Below are positions 35,599-48,227 of a stretch of 64,000 bases of DNA, in pieces. Both the position numbers and the translations under genes were made by a program. The DNA is from Demequina gelatinilytica (GTDB lineage Bacteria > Actinomycetota > Actinomycetes > Actinomycetales > Demequinaceae): assembly GCF_000971115.1 (NCBI RefSeq), contig NZ_BBLV01000001.1, positions 124,001 to 188,000 of the forward strand. Reading direction: 5' to 3'. Every line of letters starts with the position of its first letter. Within the stretch, counting starts at the first letter, position 1. A model generated the notes under the pieces. That model searched no databases, was not told where the DNA came from, and was given only the letters and a program-made list of their open reading frames with translations.

Positions 35599-37632
35599 TC
35601 AGTCCGCCCTACCTCCGGACATGCGCGAGGTGCGGACCACGGCGACGCCGCCTCCCGGAACCTCGAGCTCGCCATCGGTCTCGGTTCCCGTCAGCAGGTC
35701 GATGCCTGCCACCGGGACACGAGCTGCGTCCTCACCGTGGTTGACGGCGATGACGAAGTCCTCAGCCGCGCCGTGACGCGTCACCACCTCGAGGGTCTCG
35801 GGCAGCCCCGAGGCCTCGATGCCGGCGTCCGCGTAGACCGCGTCGAACACGGTCCTCAGCGCCTCCACGGACAGACGGGTGCCGACGTACCAGCCGACTC
35901 CCTGCCCATGGGTGTTGCGTGTGATCGCGGGACGGCCCGCGCCGGGCCCGGAGCCGTGCTCCGCGACCACCTCGGCGCCCGCGAGCGCGATGTCGTCCTG
36001 CCACACGTCCGAGGGGATCTCGACCTCGGCGCCGCGCGTCCAGCGCACGGTCGCGGTGTCGCCCTCGCGCAGCGGCAGGAACTCCTCGACCGTGAGGCCC
36101 AGGGCGTCGCGCAGCGGCGCGACGAAGCCGCCCTCGTGGACCGCATCGTTCTCATCGACGATGGCGGAGAAGAAGTTGACCAGCAGCGTCCCGCCGTCCT
36201 CGACGTAGCGCGTGAGGTTGGCGGCGGAGGATGCGGTGAGCAGGTAGGAGGCCGGCGCCACCACGAGCTTGTAGCGGGACAGGTCCTGCGACGGGTGCGC
36301 GAAGTCGACGGTGACGTTGTCGCGCCACAGCCGCTCGTAGAAGGCACGCATCCGCTCACGGAACTGCACGTCGTCGGACGGGCGCCACTCGAGGTCCTGG
36401 GCCCACAGGGACTCCCAGTCGTAGAGCACCGCGACGTCGGCCTGGACCTCGGCGCCCCGGACCACGGAGGCGTCCTCGAGGTGCGCGCCGAGCTCGACGA
36501 CCTCGCGGAACACGCGCGACGAGGCGCCCGCGTGGGGAAGCATCGCCGAGTGGAACTTCTCCGCGCCGGAGCGGGAGGCGCGCCACTGGAAGAACATGAT
36601 CGCGTCGGCGCCGCGTCCCAGGTGGGTGAGCGCGTTGCGGCGCATCTCGCCGGGGCGCTTGGCGATGTTGCGGCCCTGCCAGTTGACGGCCGAGGTCGAG
36701 TGCTCCATGAGCATCCACGGCTTGCCCCCGGCGACGGAGCGCGTGAGGTCGGCGGACAGCGCGAGCCCGACGTGCGCGTCGGGGTCCGGCGACCACAGGT
36801 AGTGGTCGTCCGAGACCACGTCGACCTCCTGCGCCCACTTCCACAGGTCGGTGTTCCACGACTGGTGCGCCATGAAGTTGGTGGTGACGGGCTGCGTCGC
36901 GTGGGCCTTGATGGCGTCGCGCTCGATGCGGAAGCACTCGCGGAGCTGGTCGTCGGTGAACCGCGCCCAGTCGAGCTTCATGGCGGGGTTCGCGATGGTC
37001 GGCGTGGCGGCCGGGGCGACCACGTGCTCCCAGTCCTCGTAGCGCTGACCCCAGAAGGCGGTGCCCCATGCGGCGTTGAGGCCCTCGAGGGTGCTGTAGC
37101 GCTCCTGCAGCCAGCGGCGCCAGGACTCCACCGCGCGGGGGCCGAAGTCCTCGCCCACGGGCACGCCGTACTCGTTGTGCACGTGCCACAGGACCACCGC
37201 CGGGTGGTCCGCGTAGCGCTTCGCGAGCTCGCCGGCCATGCGGGCGATCGCCTCGCGGTACTCGGGCGAGGCGTGCGACGCCATGCCGCGCGAGCCGAAG
37301 CCCATCACGGTGCCGTTCTTGTCGGTCACGCGCGCCTGCGGGTACTGGTGGAAGAACCAGGCCGGCGGCGAGACGCTCGGCGTGCCGAGGTCCGCCGCGA
37401 TGCCGTTGGCGTGGAGCAGGTCGAGCAGCTCGTCCATCCACGCGAAGTCGTAGAGGCCCTCCTTGGGCTCGAGCATCGCCCACGAGAAGATGCCCACCGA
37501 GACCAGGTTGACGCCCGCCTCGCGCATGAGACGCACGTCCTCGTCCCACGTCTCGCGGGGCCACTGCTCGGGGTTGTAGTCGCCTCCGTAGGCGACACCC
37601 TCGACGCTGGGCCAGCTCGCTGCTGCCGTCAT
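35599..37632 (-). CDS. GH42 beta-galactosidase
   Basis: Cytoplasmic enzyme of 677 residues with no signal peptide. The barrel has GGDYNPEQWPRETWDEDVRLM, acid/base Glu154 in WHVHNEYG and nucleophile Glu310 in WMLMEHSTSAVNWQ. It is followed by the trimerisation domain (about 400-610) and a small C-terminal beta domain. GH42 enzymes typically cleave galacto-oligosaccharides released from plant galactan, which matches the secreted GH53 enzymes downstream. GAGGAG lies 4 nt before the ATG at 37632. A LacI-type box and a 20-bp dyad lie within 80 bp upstream. Confidence 0.93.
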   Translation of the reverse strand: MTAAASWPSVEGVAYGGDYNPEQWPRETWDEDVRLMREAGVNLVSVGIFSWAMLEPKEGLYDFAWMDELLDLLHANGIAADLGTPSVSPPAWFFHQYPQARVTDKNGTVMGFGSRGMASHASPEYREAIARMAGELAKRYADHPAVVLWHVHNEYGVPVGEDFGPRAVESWRRWLQERYSTLEGLNAAWGTAFWGQRYEDWEHVVAPAATPTIANPAMKLDWARFTDDQLRECFRIERDAIKAHATQPVTTNFMAHQSWNTDLWKWAQEVDVVSDDHYLWSPDPDAHVGLALSADLTRSVAGGKPWMLMEHSTSAVNWQGRNIAKRPGEMRRNALTHLGRGADAIMFFQWRASRSGAEKFHSAMLPHAGASSRVFREVVELGAHLEDASVVRGAEVQADVAVLYDWESLWAQDLEWRPSDDVQFRERMRAFYERLWRDNVTVDFAHPSQDLSRYKLVVAPASYLLTASSAANLTRYVEDGGTLLVNFFSAIVDENDAVHEGGFVAPLRDALGLTVEEFLPLREGDTATVRWTRGAEVEIPSDVWQDDIALAGAEVVAEHGSGPGAGRPAITRNTHGQGVGWYVGTRLSVEALRTVFDAVYADAGIEASGLPETLEVVTRHGAAEDFVIAVNHGEDAARVPVAGIDLLTGTETDGELEVPGGGVAVVRTSRMSGGRAD

Positions 37633-37669
37633 GACACTCCTCGCGGCCCCCGGAGGAGCCTCATACCTC

Positions 37670-37689
37670 GGCGGCCAACTTTGGCCGCC
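37670..37689. promoter_or_regulatory. 20-bp inverted repeat upstream of the GH42 gene
   Basis: GGCGGCCAA (37670-37678) is exactly complementary to TTGGCCGCC (37681-37689) across CT. It lies between the LacI-type box at 37695 and the ribosome binding site. It could be a second operator or a hairpin in the leader RNA. Confidence 0.5.
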
Positions 37690-37694
37690 CCGAC

Positions 37695-37708
37695 TGGGAC
37701 CGTTCACA
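37695..37708. promoter_or_regulatory. LacI-type box, GH42 side
   Basis: TGGGACCGTTCACA, in reverse TGTGAACGGTCCCA, is one base different from the box at 31260-31273. It is 63 bp upstream of the GH42 start. Confidence 0.68.
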
Positions 37709-37785
37709 GTTCTATATCCACAGGCGGTTCCGGCGCAACTCCGGACGCCCGCCTGTGATGCATTCGGTATCCGTCGTTATCGAAC

Positions 37786-37825
37786 TGTGACCGCGCACAA
37801 CCTCCATTGGATGCAAGCGGTTACA
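37786..37825. promoter_or_regulatory. two further LacI-like boxes in the GH42-glgE gap
   Basis: TGTGACCGCGCACA (37786-37799) has exact TGTG/CACA ends and the CG centre. TGCAAGCGGTTACA (37812-37825) has the TGnAAnCGnTTnCA form. Both lie 120-160 bp before glgE. The rest of the 312-bp divergent region holds no gene that I can see. Confidence 0.5.
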
Positions 37826-37932
37826 TTCGCCGTGGCCCACACGATACATCGTTCTCCCCGGGGCGCAAGTCCACGCGGGCGGGCCGCGGCGCGCCTGAGC
37901 CCCTCGCGGTACCCATCACGCCTCATTACGAG

Positions 37933-37938
37933 TAGGTT
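37933..37938 (+). promoter_or_regulatory. -10 box of glgE, probable leaderless start
   Basis: TAGGTT ends 6 nt before the glgE ATG, leaving no room for a 5' leader. The only G-run, CGGGGC, touches the start codon. Confidence 0.5.
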
Positions 37939-37944
37939 CGGGGC

Positions 37945-39942
<1,998 letters not shown>

Positions 39943-39973
39943 CCCTTCCCTGCCTCCCGACTGGACGGTGCTG

Positions 39974-42139
<2,166 letters not shown>

Positions 42140-42184
42140 CCCACCGGTCCAGACAGCCCGACGGATCTCGCGGCGGCGCGCCGC

Positions 42185-42232
42185 GGGATCGGGGACGATG
42201 CGCCGGTCGCCCGGCGCGCCGTCCCCGATCCC
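42185..42232. terminator. bidirectional terminator after glgB
   Basis: A 13-bp perfect outer stem (GGGATCGGGGACG at 42185-42197 with 42220-42232) encloses a 7-bp inner hairpin GCGCCGG-TCGC-CCGGCGC (42200-42217). It lies between convergent glgB and the thioredoxin-like gene. Confidence 0.8.
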
Positions 42233-42258
42233 GTTGCGACCGTCAGCGGGGAGGCGGG

Positions 42259-43140
42259 TCAGTAGAGCGCCGAGGCGAGCGCCTGGCGTGCGCGCAGGAC
42301 GCGCGCATCCGCGGGGTCGACCACGTCGAACAGCTCGAGCAGGCGCGCACGCACGCGCTCACGGTCGTCGCCGAAGGTGACGCGCACCAGGTCGACGAGC
42401 CGACCGAAGGCGTCGTCGAGCATGCCCCCGAGGACGTCGAGGTCCGCGACCGCGAGCTGGGCGTCGACATCGTCCGGTGCCGCGGCGGCCGCGGCCCGCA
42501 CGGCCTGAGGATCGGCCAGACGCGAGCGCGCCATCAGGCGCACCTGCGAGCGACCCGCGCGCGCGTCGGCATCCTTGGGGTTCTCCCGCAGCGCCTTGTC
42601 GTACGCGGCCTCGGCCGCGTCCATGTCGCCGCGCTCGATCGCGTCGTACGCCTCCTGGTGCAGCGGCGGCAGCGGCGGCTCCGGCTCGGCCTGAGGCGCA
42701 CCGGTCGGCTCGCCGAGACCCTCGGCGGCTCCCATCTGGCGTGCGGCCGCGACCACCTGGCCCAGCACCTCGTCGATCTGCTCGCGCGTCGCCGCGCCCT
42801 GGAACAGCGGCGCCGGCCGGCCGCCGACGAGCGCGACGGCTGCCGGCACGGCGCGGATCTGGAAGGCCTGCGCGATCGCCGGCTGGGCGTCGACGTCGCA
42901 CGCGGCCGCGGTCACCCCCACCGCTGCGGCGGCGCTCTCGATCTCGCGCGCGATCTCCTCGCTCTGCGGCGAGGCCGACGAGACGAAGGCGATGACCACG
43001 GGACGCTGCAGCGACTGCTGCGCGAGCTCCTGGAACGCCGCCTCGTCGATGGTCGCGAGCCCCGAGTCGGCACGTCGCGACCGTGCCGCGAGCGCCGCCA
43101 GGTCGACGGCGCCGCGCATGGCGCCGGGGATGTCGGTCAT
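42259..43140 (-). CDS. thioredoxin-fold/TPR co-chaperone-like protein (YbbN type)
   Basis: Protein of 293 residues. A thioredoxin-like domain (about 30-140) reads RPVVIAFVSSASPQSEEIAREIE, then DVDAQPAIAQAFQIRAVPAAVALVGGRPA with the conserved cis-proline region. The C-terminal half (about 165-290) holds TPR-like helices (AYDAIERGDMDAAEAAYDKALRENPKDADARAGRSQVRL). The redox CXXC is replaced by SSASPQS, so it cannot act as a dithiol reductase; YbbN/CnoX-type proteins act as holdases. GAGGAG precedes the ATG at 43140. Confidence 0.85.
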   Translation of the reverse strand: MTDIPGAMRGAVDLAALAARSRRADSGLATIDEAAFQELAQQSLQRPVVIAFVSSASPQSEEIAREIESAAAAVGVTAAACDVDAQPAIAQAFQIRAVPAAVALVGGRPAPLFQGAATREQIDEVLGQVVAAARQMGAAEGLGEPTGAPQAEPEPPLPPLHQEAYDAIERGDMDAAEAAYDKALRENPKDADARAGRSQVRLMARSRLADPQAVRAAAAAAPDDVDAQLAVADLDVLGGMLDDAFGRLVDLVRVTFGDDRERVRARLLELFDVVDPADARVLRARQALASALY

Positions 43141-43166
43141 GAGTCTCCTCGGTCGTTCCGGTCGGG

Positions 43167-44150
43167 CTACTTCGCCGCGACGCTGATGAGATGGTGGTCC
43201 GCGGCGACGACGGCGGGCTTGGCCTCCGTGTCCGAGGCCGGCGGGATGTGGATGACGAGCATGTCGCGGTACCGGTGGGTGACCCGGTCCTTGAGCTTGC
43301 CGTCGACGAGCGCCTTGTCCGAGTCGGAGATCGACACCGTCGCGCCGCCCTCGACCCGCAGCGAGGACCTCACGACGATCGGAGCGAACACGAGCGCCCC
43401 GCCGTCGGCGGTCGCGATCGCGTACGTGTCGTCCTCGCGCGTCTCGATGGTGTCGACGTACTTGCCGTCGCCCTTCTTGGCCGCGGTGTTGAGCACCTTG
43501 CGCGACGCGAACAGCCGATCGCGGAAGGTGTCGGGGGCGAACTCGTCCGCAAGATCGGAGCCGGCGCCCTCGCGCAGCAGCGTGACGTAGTCCTCGACCA
43601 CCTTCTGGGGAGAAGGCGTCACGGTGGCATCGTCGAGCGCGAGCTGGCTCGAGCCCACCGCGGTGCCGGGCATCGCGGGCAGCGTCGCGCCCGGAACCAT
43701 GTGAGCCCAGTCCTGGAGCACGTACTCCGAGTCGATGTCCTCCTGCAGCCACAGGAGCACCACAGGCGTGCTGTCCTTCGGGGCGTCCGAGACACCGATC
43801 ATCATGCGGGGGAACGCGCCCTCGGCGGAGACGTACACCGCCTGCATGGTCGACGGGATCTCCTCGAGCGCGGCCTTGTCGCCTGCCTTGACCATCGCGT
43901 ACTGCGCCTTGCGGACGTTGGGCACCGCGCCACCGACGCGGTCGCCGAGCAGCGACACCTTGCGCTTCTCGTCCGCCGCCGCGAGCTCCTCGAAGGTCTC
44001 GGGGACGATCCGGTCGATCTGCGTCTGCGTGATCGCGGACGTCTCCTGCGCGGCGGGGGCCGCTACCGCGGGCGGGACGTCAGGGGTGCACCCCGCGAGG
44101 GTCGCCAGCCCGATCGCGACCGCTCCCGCGATCGCCGCCTGCCGCCTCAT
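43167..44150 (-). CDS. lipoprotein of unknown function
   Basis: A 327-residue exported protein with lipobox LAGC (MRRQAAIAGAVAIGLATLAGC). No catalytic motif is recognisable. The body has VVLLWLQEDIDSEYVLQDWAHMVPGATLP and a C-terminal beta-rich part, ALVFAPIVVRSSLRVEGG then VTHRYRDMLVIHIPPASD. This resembles actinobacterial proteins with an unnamed DUF that sit behind a membrane partner. The start overlaps the upstream membrane-protein stop by 4 nt, so the two probably work together at the outer face of the membrane. Confidence 0.75.
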   Translation of the reverse strand: MRRQAAIAGAVAIGLATLAGCTPDVPPAVAAPAAQETSAITQTQIDRIVPETFEELAAADEKRKVSLLGDRVGGAVPNVRKAQYAMVKAGDKAALEEIPSTMQAVYVSAEGAFPRMMIGVSDAPKDSTPVVLLWLQEDIDSEYVLQDWAHMVPGATLPAMPGTAVGSSQLALDDATVTPSPQKVVEDYVTLLREGAGSDLADEFAPDTFRDRLFASRKVLNTAAKKGDGKYVDTIETREDDTYAIATADGGALVFAPIVVRSSLRVEGGATVSISDSDKALVDGKLKDRVTHRYRDMLVIHIPPASDTEAKPAVVAADHHLISVAAK

Positions 44151-45067
44151 GCGCGGTCCTCCTCGTCGTCGTGCCCGTCCCTGGGCGCATCGTGCTCCGT
44201 GCCCTCCACGAGCGGGTGCTCGCCGGTGGTCGGATCCTCCTCCGCCGTCACGAGCGGGATGCCGCCCGAGGCCGTGAGCGCCTCCCGACGCTCGCGGCGT
44301 CCGCCCGGGGTGGCGGGAGCCGCCGGCTTGCGGCTCGCCACCGCGGTCTCGACCTTGGAGCCCGCGTGGCGATGATCGATGAACAGGAACACGAGCGCGA
44401 TGAGCCCCACGATCGCGAGGAACCCGCCCCACAGCTTGAGCGGCTTGACCCAGCTGTCGTTGACGACGCGGTCGATGCGCATCGAGACCGCGGACAGCGG
44501 CGAGCCGTCCGTCGACTCGACCACGATCTCGAGGCCCACGGGGAGGGTGTCGGTGTCGAGCACGAGCGTGCCGTCCTCACCCGTCCACGAGTCGCGCCAG
44601 ATGTCCGCGATCTCCACCGGCGCCGCGGAGGCGCCCGGCTCGGCCGACGGCGAAGCCGAGGCCTCCGCGGATCCGCTCGGCTGCGCCGAGGCGGAGGCCG
44701 AGGGATCCGCTGCGGCGTCGGCCGTGGCGGAGGCGGACGGCTCGGGCGAGGCCTCGGCGAAGCTGTCGGTCGCGAGCTCCTCCCAGGTGGGGACGCCCGT
44801 CACGACCGTGGCCGATCGGGTCGCGGCCCACGCCTCGGCGTCCTCGACCCGGCCCGAGTAGGCGGTGATCTCGCTGGTGCCCTCGACGGTGATGGTCCCG
44901 CCCGGGGCCATCGCGACCATCTCCGGCCCGAGCAGCAGGACCGGGGTGTCGAGCGAGGCAGATGGGGTGCCGAAGGCGGCCGGGCGCATCGCATCGGCGA
45001 TCAGCCCGCCGATGAGGAGGAGCAGCCCGAGCGCGCCCGCGATCAGCGCGGTGGTGCGCAAAGTCAC
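44147..45067 (-). CDS. two-helix membrane protein of unknown function
   Basis: A 306-residue protein with an N-terminal helix (ALIAGALGLLLLIGGLIA), an extracytoplasmic domain of about 180 residues, a second helix (about 214-234, LWGGFLAIVGLIALVFLFI) and a cytoplasmic tail of about 70 residues rich in Glu, Asp, Gly and His. In the outer domain a Ser/Ala/Pro/Glu tract (about 105-150) looks like a flexible stalk. I do not recognise a family. Coupled by 4 nt to the lipoprotein gene and divergent from the coiled-coil gene. Confidence 0.75.
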   Translation of the reverse strand: MTLRTTALIAGALGLLLLIGGLIADAMRPAAFGTPSASLDTPVLLLGPEMVAMAPGGTITVEGTSEITAYSGRVEDAEAWAATRSATVVTGVPTWEELATDSFAEASPEPSASATADAAADPSASASAQPSGSAEASASPSAEPGASAAPVEIADIWRDSWTGEDGTLVLDTDTLPVGLEIVVESTDGSPLSAVSMRIDRVVNDSWVKPLKLWGGFLAIVGLIALVFLFIDHRHAGSKVETAVASRKPAAPATPGGRRERREALTASGGIPLVTAEEDPTTGEHPLVEGTEHDAPRDGHDDEEDRA

Positions 45068-45132
45068 GTGTGTCTCCGTTCGTCTCGCTGTTCACTCTAC
45101 GAGACTTGCGGCCAACGCTGTCGGGGGCGACT

Positions 45133-45162
45133 TTGTTCCGGGCCCTGCACGGGCACTACCCT
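45133..45162 (+). promoter_or_regulatory. candidate promoter of the coiled-coil gene
   Basis: TTGTTC (45133-45138) and TACCCT (45157-45162) are 18 bp apart and would start transcription near 45169, giving a leader of about 45 nt with GAGGAG 4 nt before the ATG. Confidence 0.4.
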
Positions 45163-45214
45163 GAGGGGCGAATGCGAGACCCGCGCGGCCCCCTCCGCGC
45201 GATCGAGGAGAGTC

Positions 45215-48200
45215 ATGGCCGAAGAGAACCTGCCGTTCCCGCTTGCGATGCGCGGCTACGACCGGGAGGCCGTCGCCGCCCACATCGCGCGGCTCGAGGA
45301 CGCCGCACGCGAGCAGGCGGCCGCTGCGGAGCAGGCACGCCGCGAGGCGCAGCAGGCCCGCGGCTCGCTCGATGAGGCCCAGAAGGCGCTGCGCGAGTCC
45401 GAGCAGCCGACGTACAAGGGCCTCGGCGCGAGGGTCGAGCAGCTGCTGCGCTCCGCCGAGGAGCAGTCCTCCGACGTCATCGCCCGTGCGAACACGCATG
45501 CGCAGGACACGGTCGCGCGTGCCAACGTCGCCGCCCAGCAGCTGCGGGCACGCGCGGACAACGAGGTCGCGGAGATCCTCGCGCAGAGCCGCCGCGAGGC
45601 CGATGAGATCAAGACGCAGGCGGAGCACCTCGCCGGGGGCGTCCGCGAGGCCGCGGAGCGCCAGGCCGGCGAGTCCGTCGAGCGCGCCCAGCGCGAGGCG
45701 GAGCGGATCCGCTCGGCCGCGGAGGCCGAGGCCGCCGAGGTGCGCGCGACCGGCGAGCGCGAGGCGCACACCGTGCGTGCCACCGTCGAGCGCGAGGCCA
45801 CCGAGCTGCGCGTCACGAGCCAGCGCGAGGCGGCCGACCTGGTCGACGCCGCGCGGACCGAGGCGGAGCAGAAGCTCGCGCACGCGCATCAGGAGTCGAG
45901 CCGTCTCCGGGACGACGCCGCGGCCTTCCTGGCCGCCGCGCACACGGAGGTCGACGAGCTCACCGAGGCGACGCGGGTCGAGACGGAGCGTCTCAAGGCC
46001 GATGCCACGCGCATCGTCGCCGAGGCGCGGGACGAGGCCGCGGCCACGCGCAAGGCGGCGGAGGCCGCCGCGGGCCACTCGATCGCCGAGGCGGAGCGCG
46101 AGGCGGCGAACCTGCGCGCGGTCGCGGAGGCGGAGGCCTCCGACACGCGCATCTCCGCGGAGAGCGACGCGTCGACGATGCGCAACGATGCCCAGGCGGC
46201 GCTCGCGCAGGCCGCCGAGGAGGCGCAGGAGACGCGCGACGCCGCCGAGGCCGCCGCGACCGAGCTCCGACGCCTGGCGAGCGAGGAGGCGGCGCAGCTG
46301 CGCGCGCTTGCCGAGCGCGAGACCGGCCACCAGCGCCGCGAGGCGGATGCCTACGTGGCGGAGGTGCGCCACGCGGCCGCCGAGGATGTCGCCCAGCTCC
46401 GTCACAACACCGAGCAGGAGACCGCCGAGCTGCGCGCGGTCGCGGCCCGCGAGGCCGCCGAGCTGCGCACCGCCGCCCAGACCGAGGCGACCGAGCTGCG
46501 CGACAGCTCCGAGGCGTACGCGGCCGAGCTGCGCCAGGAGACGGAGGCGTGGGTCGCGCACCTGCGCCAGGAGACCGAGAACGCCACGGCGGCCGAGCGC
46601 CGCGATGCCGAGGCGTACGCGACCGGGCTGCGCAAGGAGACCGATGCCTGGGCCGCCGCCGAGCGCCGCGATGCCGAGGCGTACGCGACCGGGCTGCGCA
46701 AGGAGACCGATGCCTGGGCCGCCGCGCTGCGCGAGGAGGTCGGCGACGAGGTCGCAGCGCTGCGCGACGGCGCCGCCGCCGAGGTCGCCGGATGGCGCGC
46801 GGAGGCCGCCGCCGAGGTCGCGGCGCTCCGCAAGGAGACCGAGGCCTGGGATGTGGACCTGCGCCAGGCCACCGAGGCCTGGGCCGCGGAGCTCCGCCAC
46901 GAGACCGAGACGTGGGAGGTGGACCTGCGCCAGGCCACGGTCGACGAGCTCGCGGCCGACCGCCTCGCGCTCGAGACCTGGGTCACGGCCCAGCGCCAGG
47001 AGACCGAGGCCTACGACGCCGACACGCGCCGGGAGGCCGATGCGTACGCGGGCGAGACGCGCCGCGCCGCCGACGCGTACGCCACCAAGGAGCGCCAGGG
47101 CGCCGAGGCGTACGCCGCCGAGCAGCACCGTGCGGCCGACGCCTACGCCGCGCAGCAGCGCCGCGACGCGGACGCCTACGCCGCGCAGCAGCGCCGCGAC
47201 GCGGACGCGTACGCGACCAAGGTTCGCGAGGCCGCGGACGAGGAGGTCGCCGAGCTGCGCGACGCCGTCGCGGCCGAGCTCGCCGAGCTGCGCCAGGGCG
47301 CGGCCACGGAGGCGGAGGAGCTGCGGGCCGAGGCCGAGGCCCAGCTCAAGGACGCGCGCCGTCAGGCCGCTGACACCCGCCGCGCGGCGGACGAGGAGAC
47401 CGGCGCCCTGCGTGCGCTCGTCGCCACCGAGACGCTGCAGCTGCGTCAGGCCGCCGAGTCAGAGACCGCGGACCTGCGCGCGACCGTCAACGCGGAGCTC
47501 GCCGAGCTGCGCTCCGCCGCCGATGCCGACGCCACGCGCCTCACCCGCGAGGCCGAGGCCGCGCTGGGCAAGGCGCAGCAGCAGGCCTCCGACCTGCGTG
47601 CCTCCTCCGAGCGCGAGGCGAAGGACGCCGTCGCGAACGCGACCGCCGAGTCGCAGCGCCTGGTGCAGGTCGCGACGGTCGAGTCCACGCGTCTGCGCGA
47701 CGAGGCCCAGGCCGAGGCCGAGGCTGCTCACGAGGAGGCACGCCGCACGCGCGAGGACCTCGAGCTGGACATCGCCACCAAGCGCGAGCAGGCCGAGCGC
47801 GAGCTCACGCAGCGTCACGAGGAGGCCACCGCCGAGACCGCGGCGATGGTCGAGGACGCGAAGCGCCGCACCGCTGAGGCGGAGGACCGCCTCAGCGCGA
47901 CCCTCGAGCGTGCCGAGGCGGTGCGCCGCGAGGCGGAGGTCCACTCGCAGACCCTGCTCACCAACGCGCGCAACAACGCCGACGAGATCGTCTCGGAGGC
48001 GCGCGAGCACGCCGAGGCCATCATCTCCGAGGCCGTGAGCGACGCCGAGCGCGAGCGCACCATGGCCGCCCGCGAGGTCGACGAGCTCAACCGTCAGCGC
48101 GAGTCCATCACCACCTACCTGGACGATCTCCGCGGGCTGCTGTCCTCCGACCCGGTGGGCAACCTCGCGCGCGCGACCCGGCTCCAGGCCGAGCACGACG

Positions 48201-48226
48201 CCGAGGCCGAGCACACCGAGGCCTGA
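45215..48226 (+). CDS. long coiled-coil protein with DivIVA-like N-terminus (Scy-like)
   Basis: A 1003-residue protein that is almost entirely charged coiled coil (Ala, Glu, Arg rich, no Pro runs, no membrane segment). The first 40 residues, MAEENLPFPLAMRGYDREAVAAHIARLEDA, match the short N-terminal pattern of DivIVA/Wag31-related proteins (F-x-x-A-x-R-G-Y-D-x-x-x-V). The rest repeats short phrases such as EAAELRxxAxxEA, and contains exact tandem copies at residues about 460-503 and 642-663. The likely role is a polar or cell-envelope scaffold, like Streptomyces Scy. GAGGAG precedes the ATG. Confidence 0.82.
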   Translation: MAEENLPFPLAMRGYDREAVAAHIARLEDAAREQAAAAEQARREAQQARGSLDEAQKALRESEQPTYKGLGARVEQLLRSAEEQSSDVIARANTHAQDTVARANVAAQQLRARADNEVAEILAQSRREADEIKTQAEHLAGGVREAAERQAGESVERAQREAERIRSAAEAEAAEVRATGEREAHTVRATVEREATELRVTSQREAADLVDAARTEAEQKLAHAHQESSRLRDDAAAFLAAAHTEVDELTEATRVETERLKADATRIVAEARDEAAATRKAAEAAAGHSIAEAEREAANLRAVAEAEASDTRISAESDASTMRNDAQAALAQAAEEAQETRDAAEAAATELRRLASEEAAQLRALAERETGHQRREADAYVAEVRHAAAEDVAQLRHNTEQETAELRAVAAREAAELRTAAQTEATELRDSSEAYAAELRQETEAWVAHLRQETENATAAERRDAEAYATGLRKETDAWAAAERRDAEAYATGLRKETDAWAAALREEVGDEVAALRDGAAAEVAGWRAEAAAEVAALRKETEAWDVDLRQATEAWAAELRHETETWEVDLRQATVDELAADRLALETWVTAQRQETEAYDADTRREADAYAGETRRAADAYATKERQGAEAYAAEQHRAADAYAAQQRRDADAYAAQQRRDADAYATKVREAADEEVAELRDAVAAELAELRQGAATEAEELRAEAEAQLKDARRQAADTRRAADEETGALRALVATETLQLRQAAESETADLRATVNAELAELRSAADADATRLTREAEAALGKAQQQASDLRASSEREAKDAVANATAESQRLVQVATVESTRLRDEAQAEAEAAHEEARRTREDLELDIATKREQAERELTQRHEEATAETAAMVEDAKRRTAEAEDRLSATLERAEAVRREAEVHSQTLLTNARNNADEIVSEAREHAEAIISEAVSDAERERTMAAREVDELNRQRESITTYLDDLRGLLSSDPVGNLARATRLQAEHDAEAEHTEA
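46592..46723 (+). repeat. perfect tandem duplication, 2 x 66 bp, in the coiled-coil gene
   Basis: Bases 46592-46657 and 46658-46723 are identical. Each unit encodes 22 residues beginning AERRDAEAYATGLRKE. The lack of any silent change suggests a recent duplication. Confidence 0.95.
47138..47203 (+). repeat. perfect tandem duplication, 2 x 33 bp, in the coiled-coil gene
   Basis: Bases 47138-47170 and 47171-47203 are identical and each encodes DAYAAQQRRDA, an 11-residue (hendecad) unit. Confidence 0.93.
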
Positions 48227-48227
48227 C

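Noticed and set aside
45092-47128. Long Leu/Gly/Arg-rich frame opposite the coiled-coil gene
   Set aside because: Reverse reading of Glu/Ala-rich repeats gives periodic Leu and Arg. There is no start context, and the forward frame has a promoter and ribosome binding site.
46592-47203. Tandem repeats as a CRISPR array or minisatellite element
   Set aside because: Units are in frame, coding, directly adjacent with no spacers, and match the coiled-coil register.
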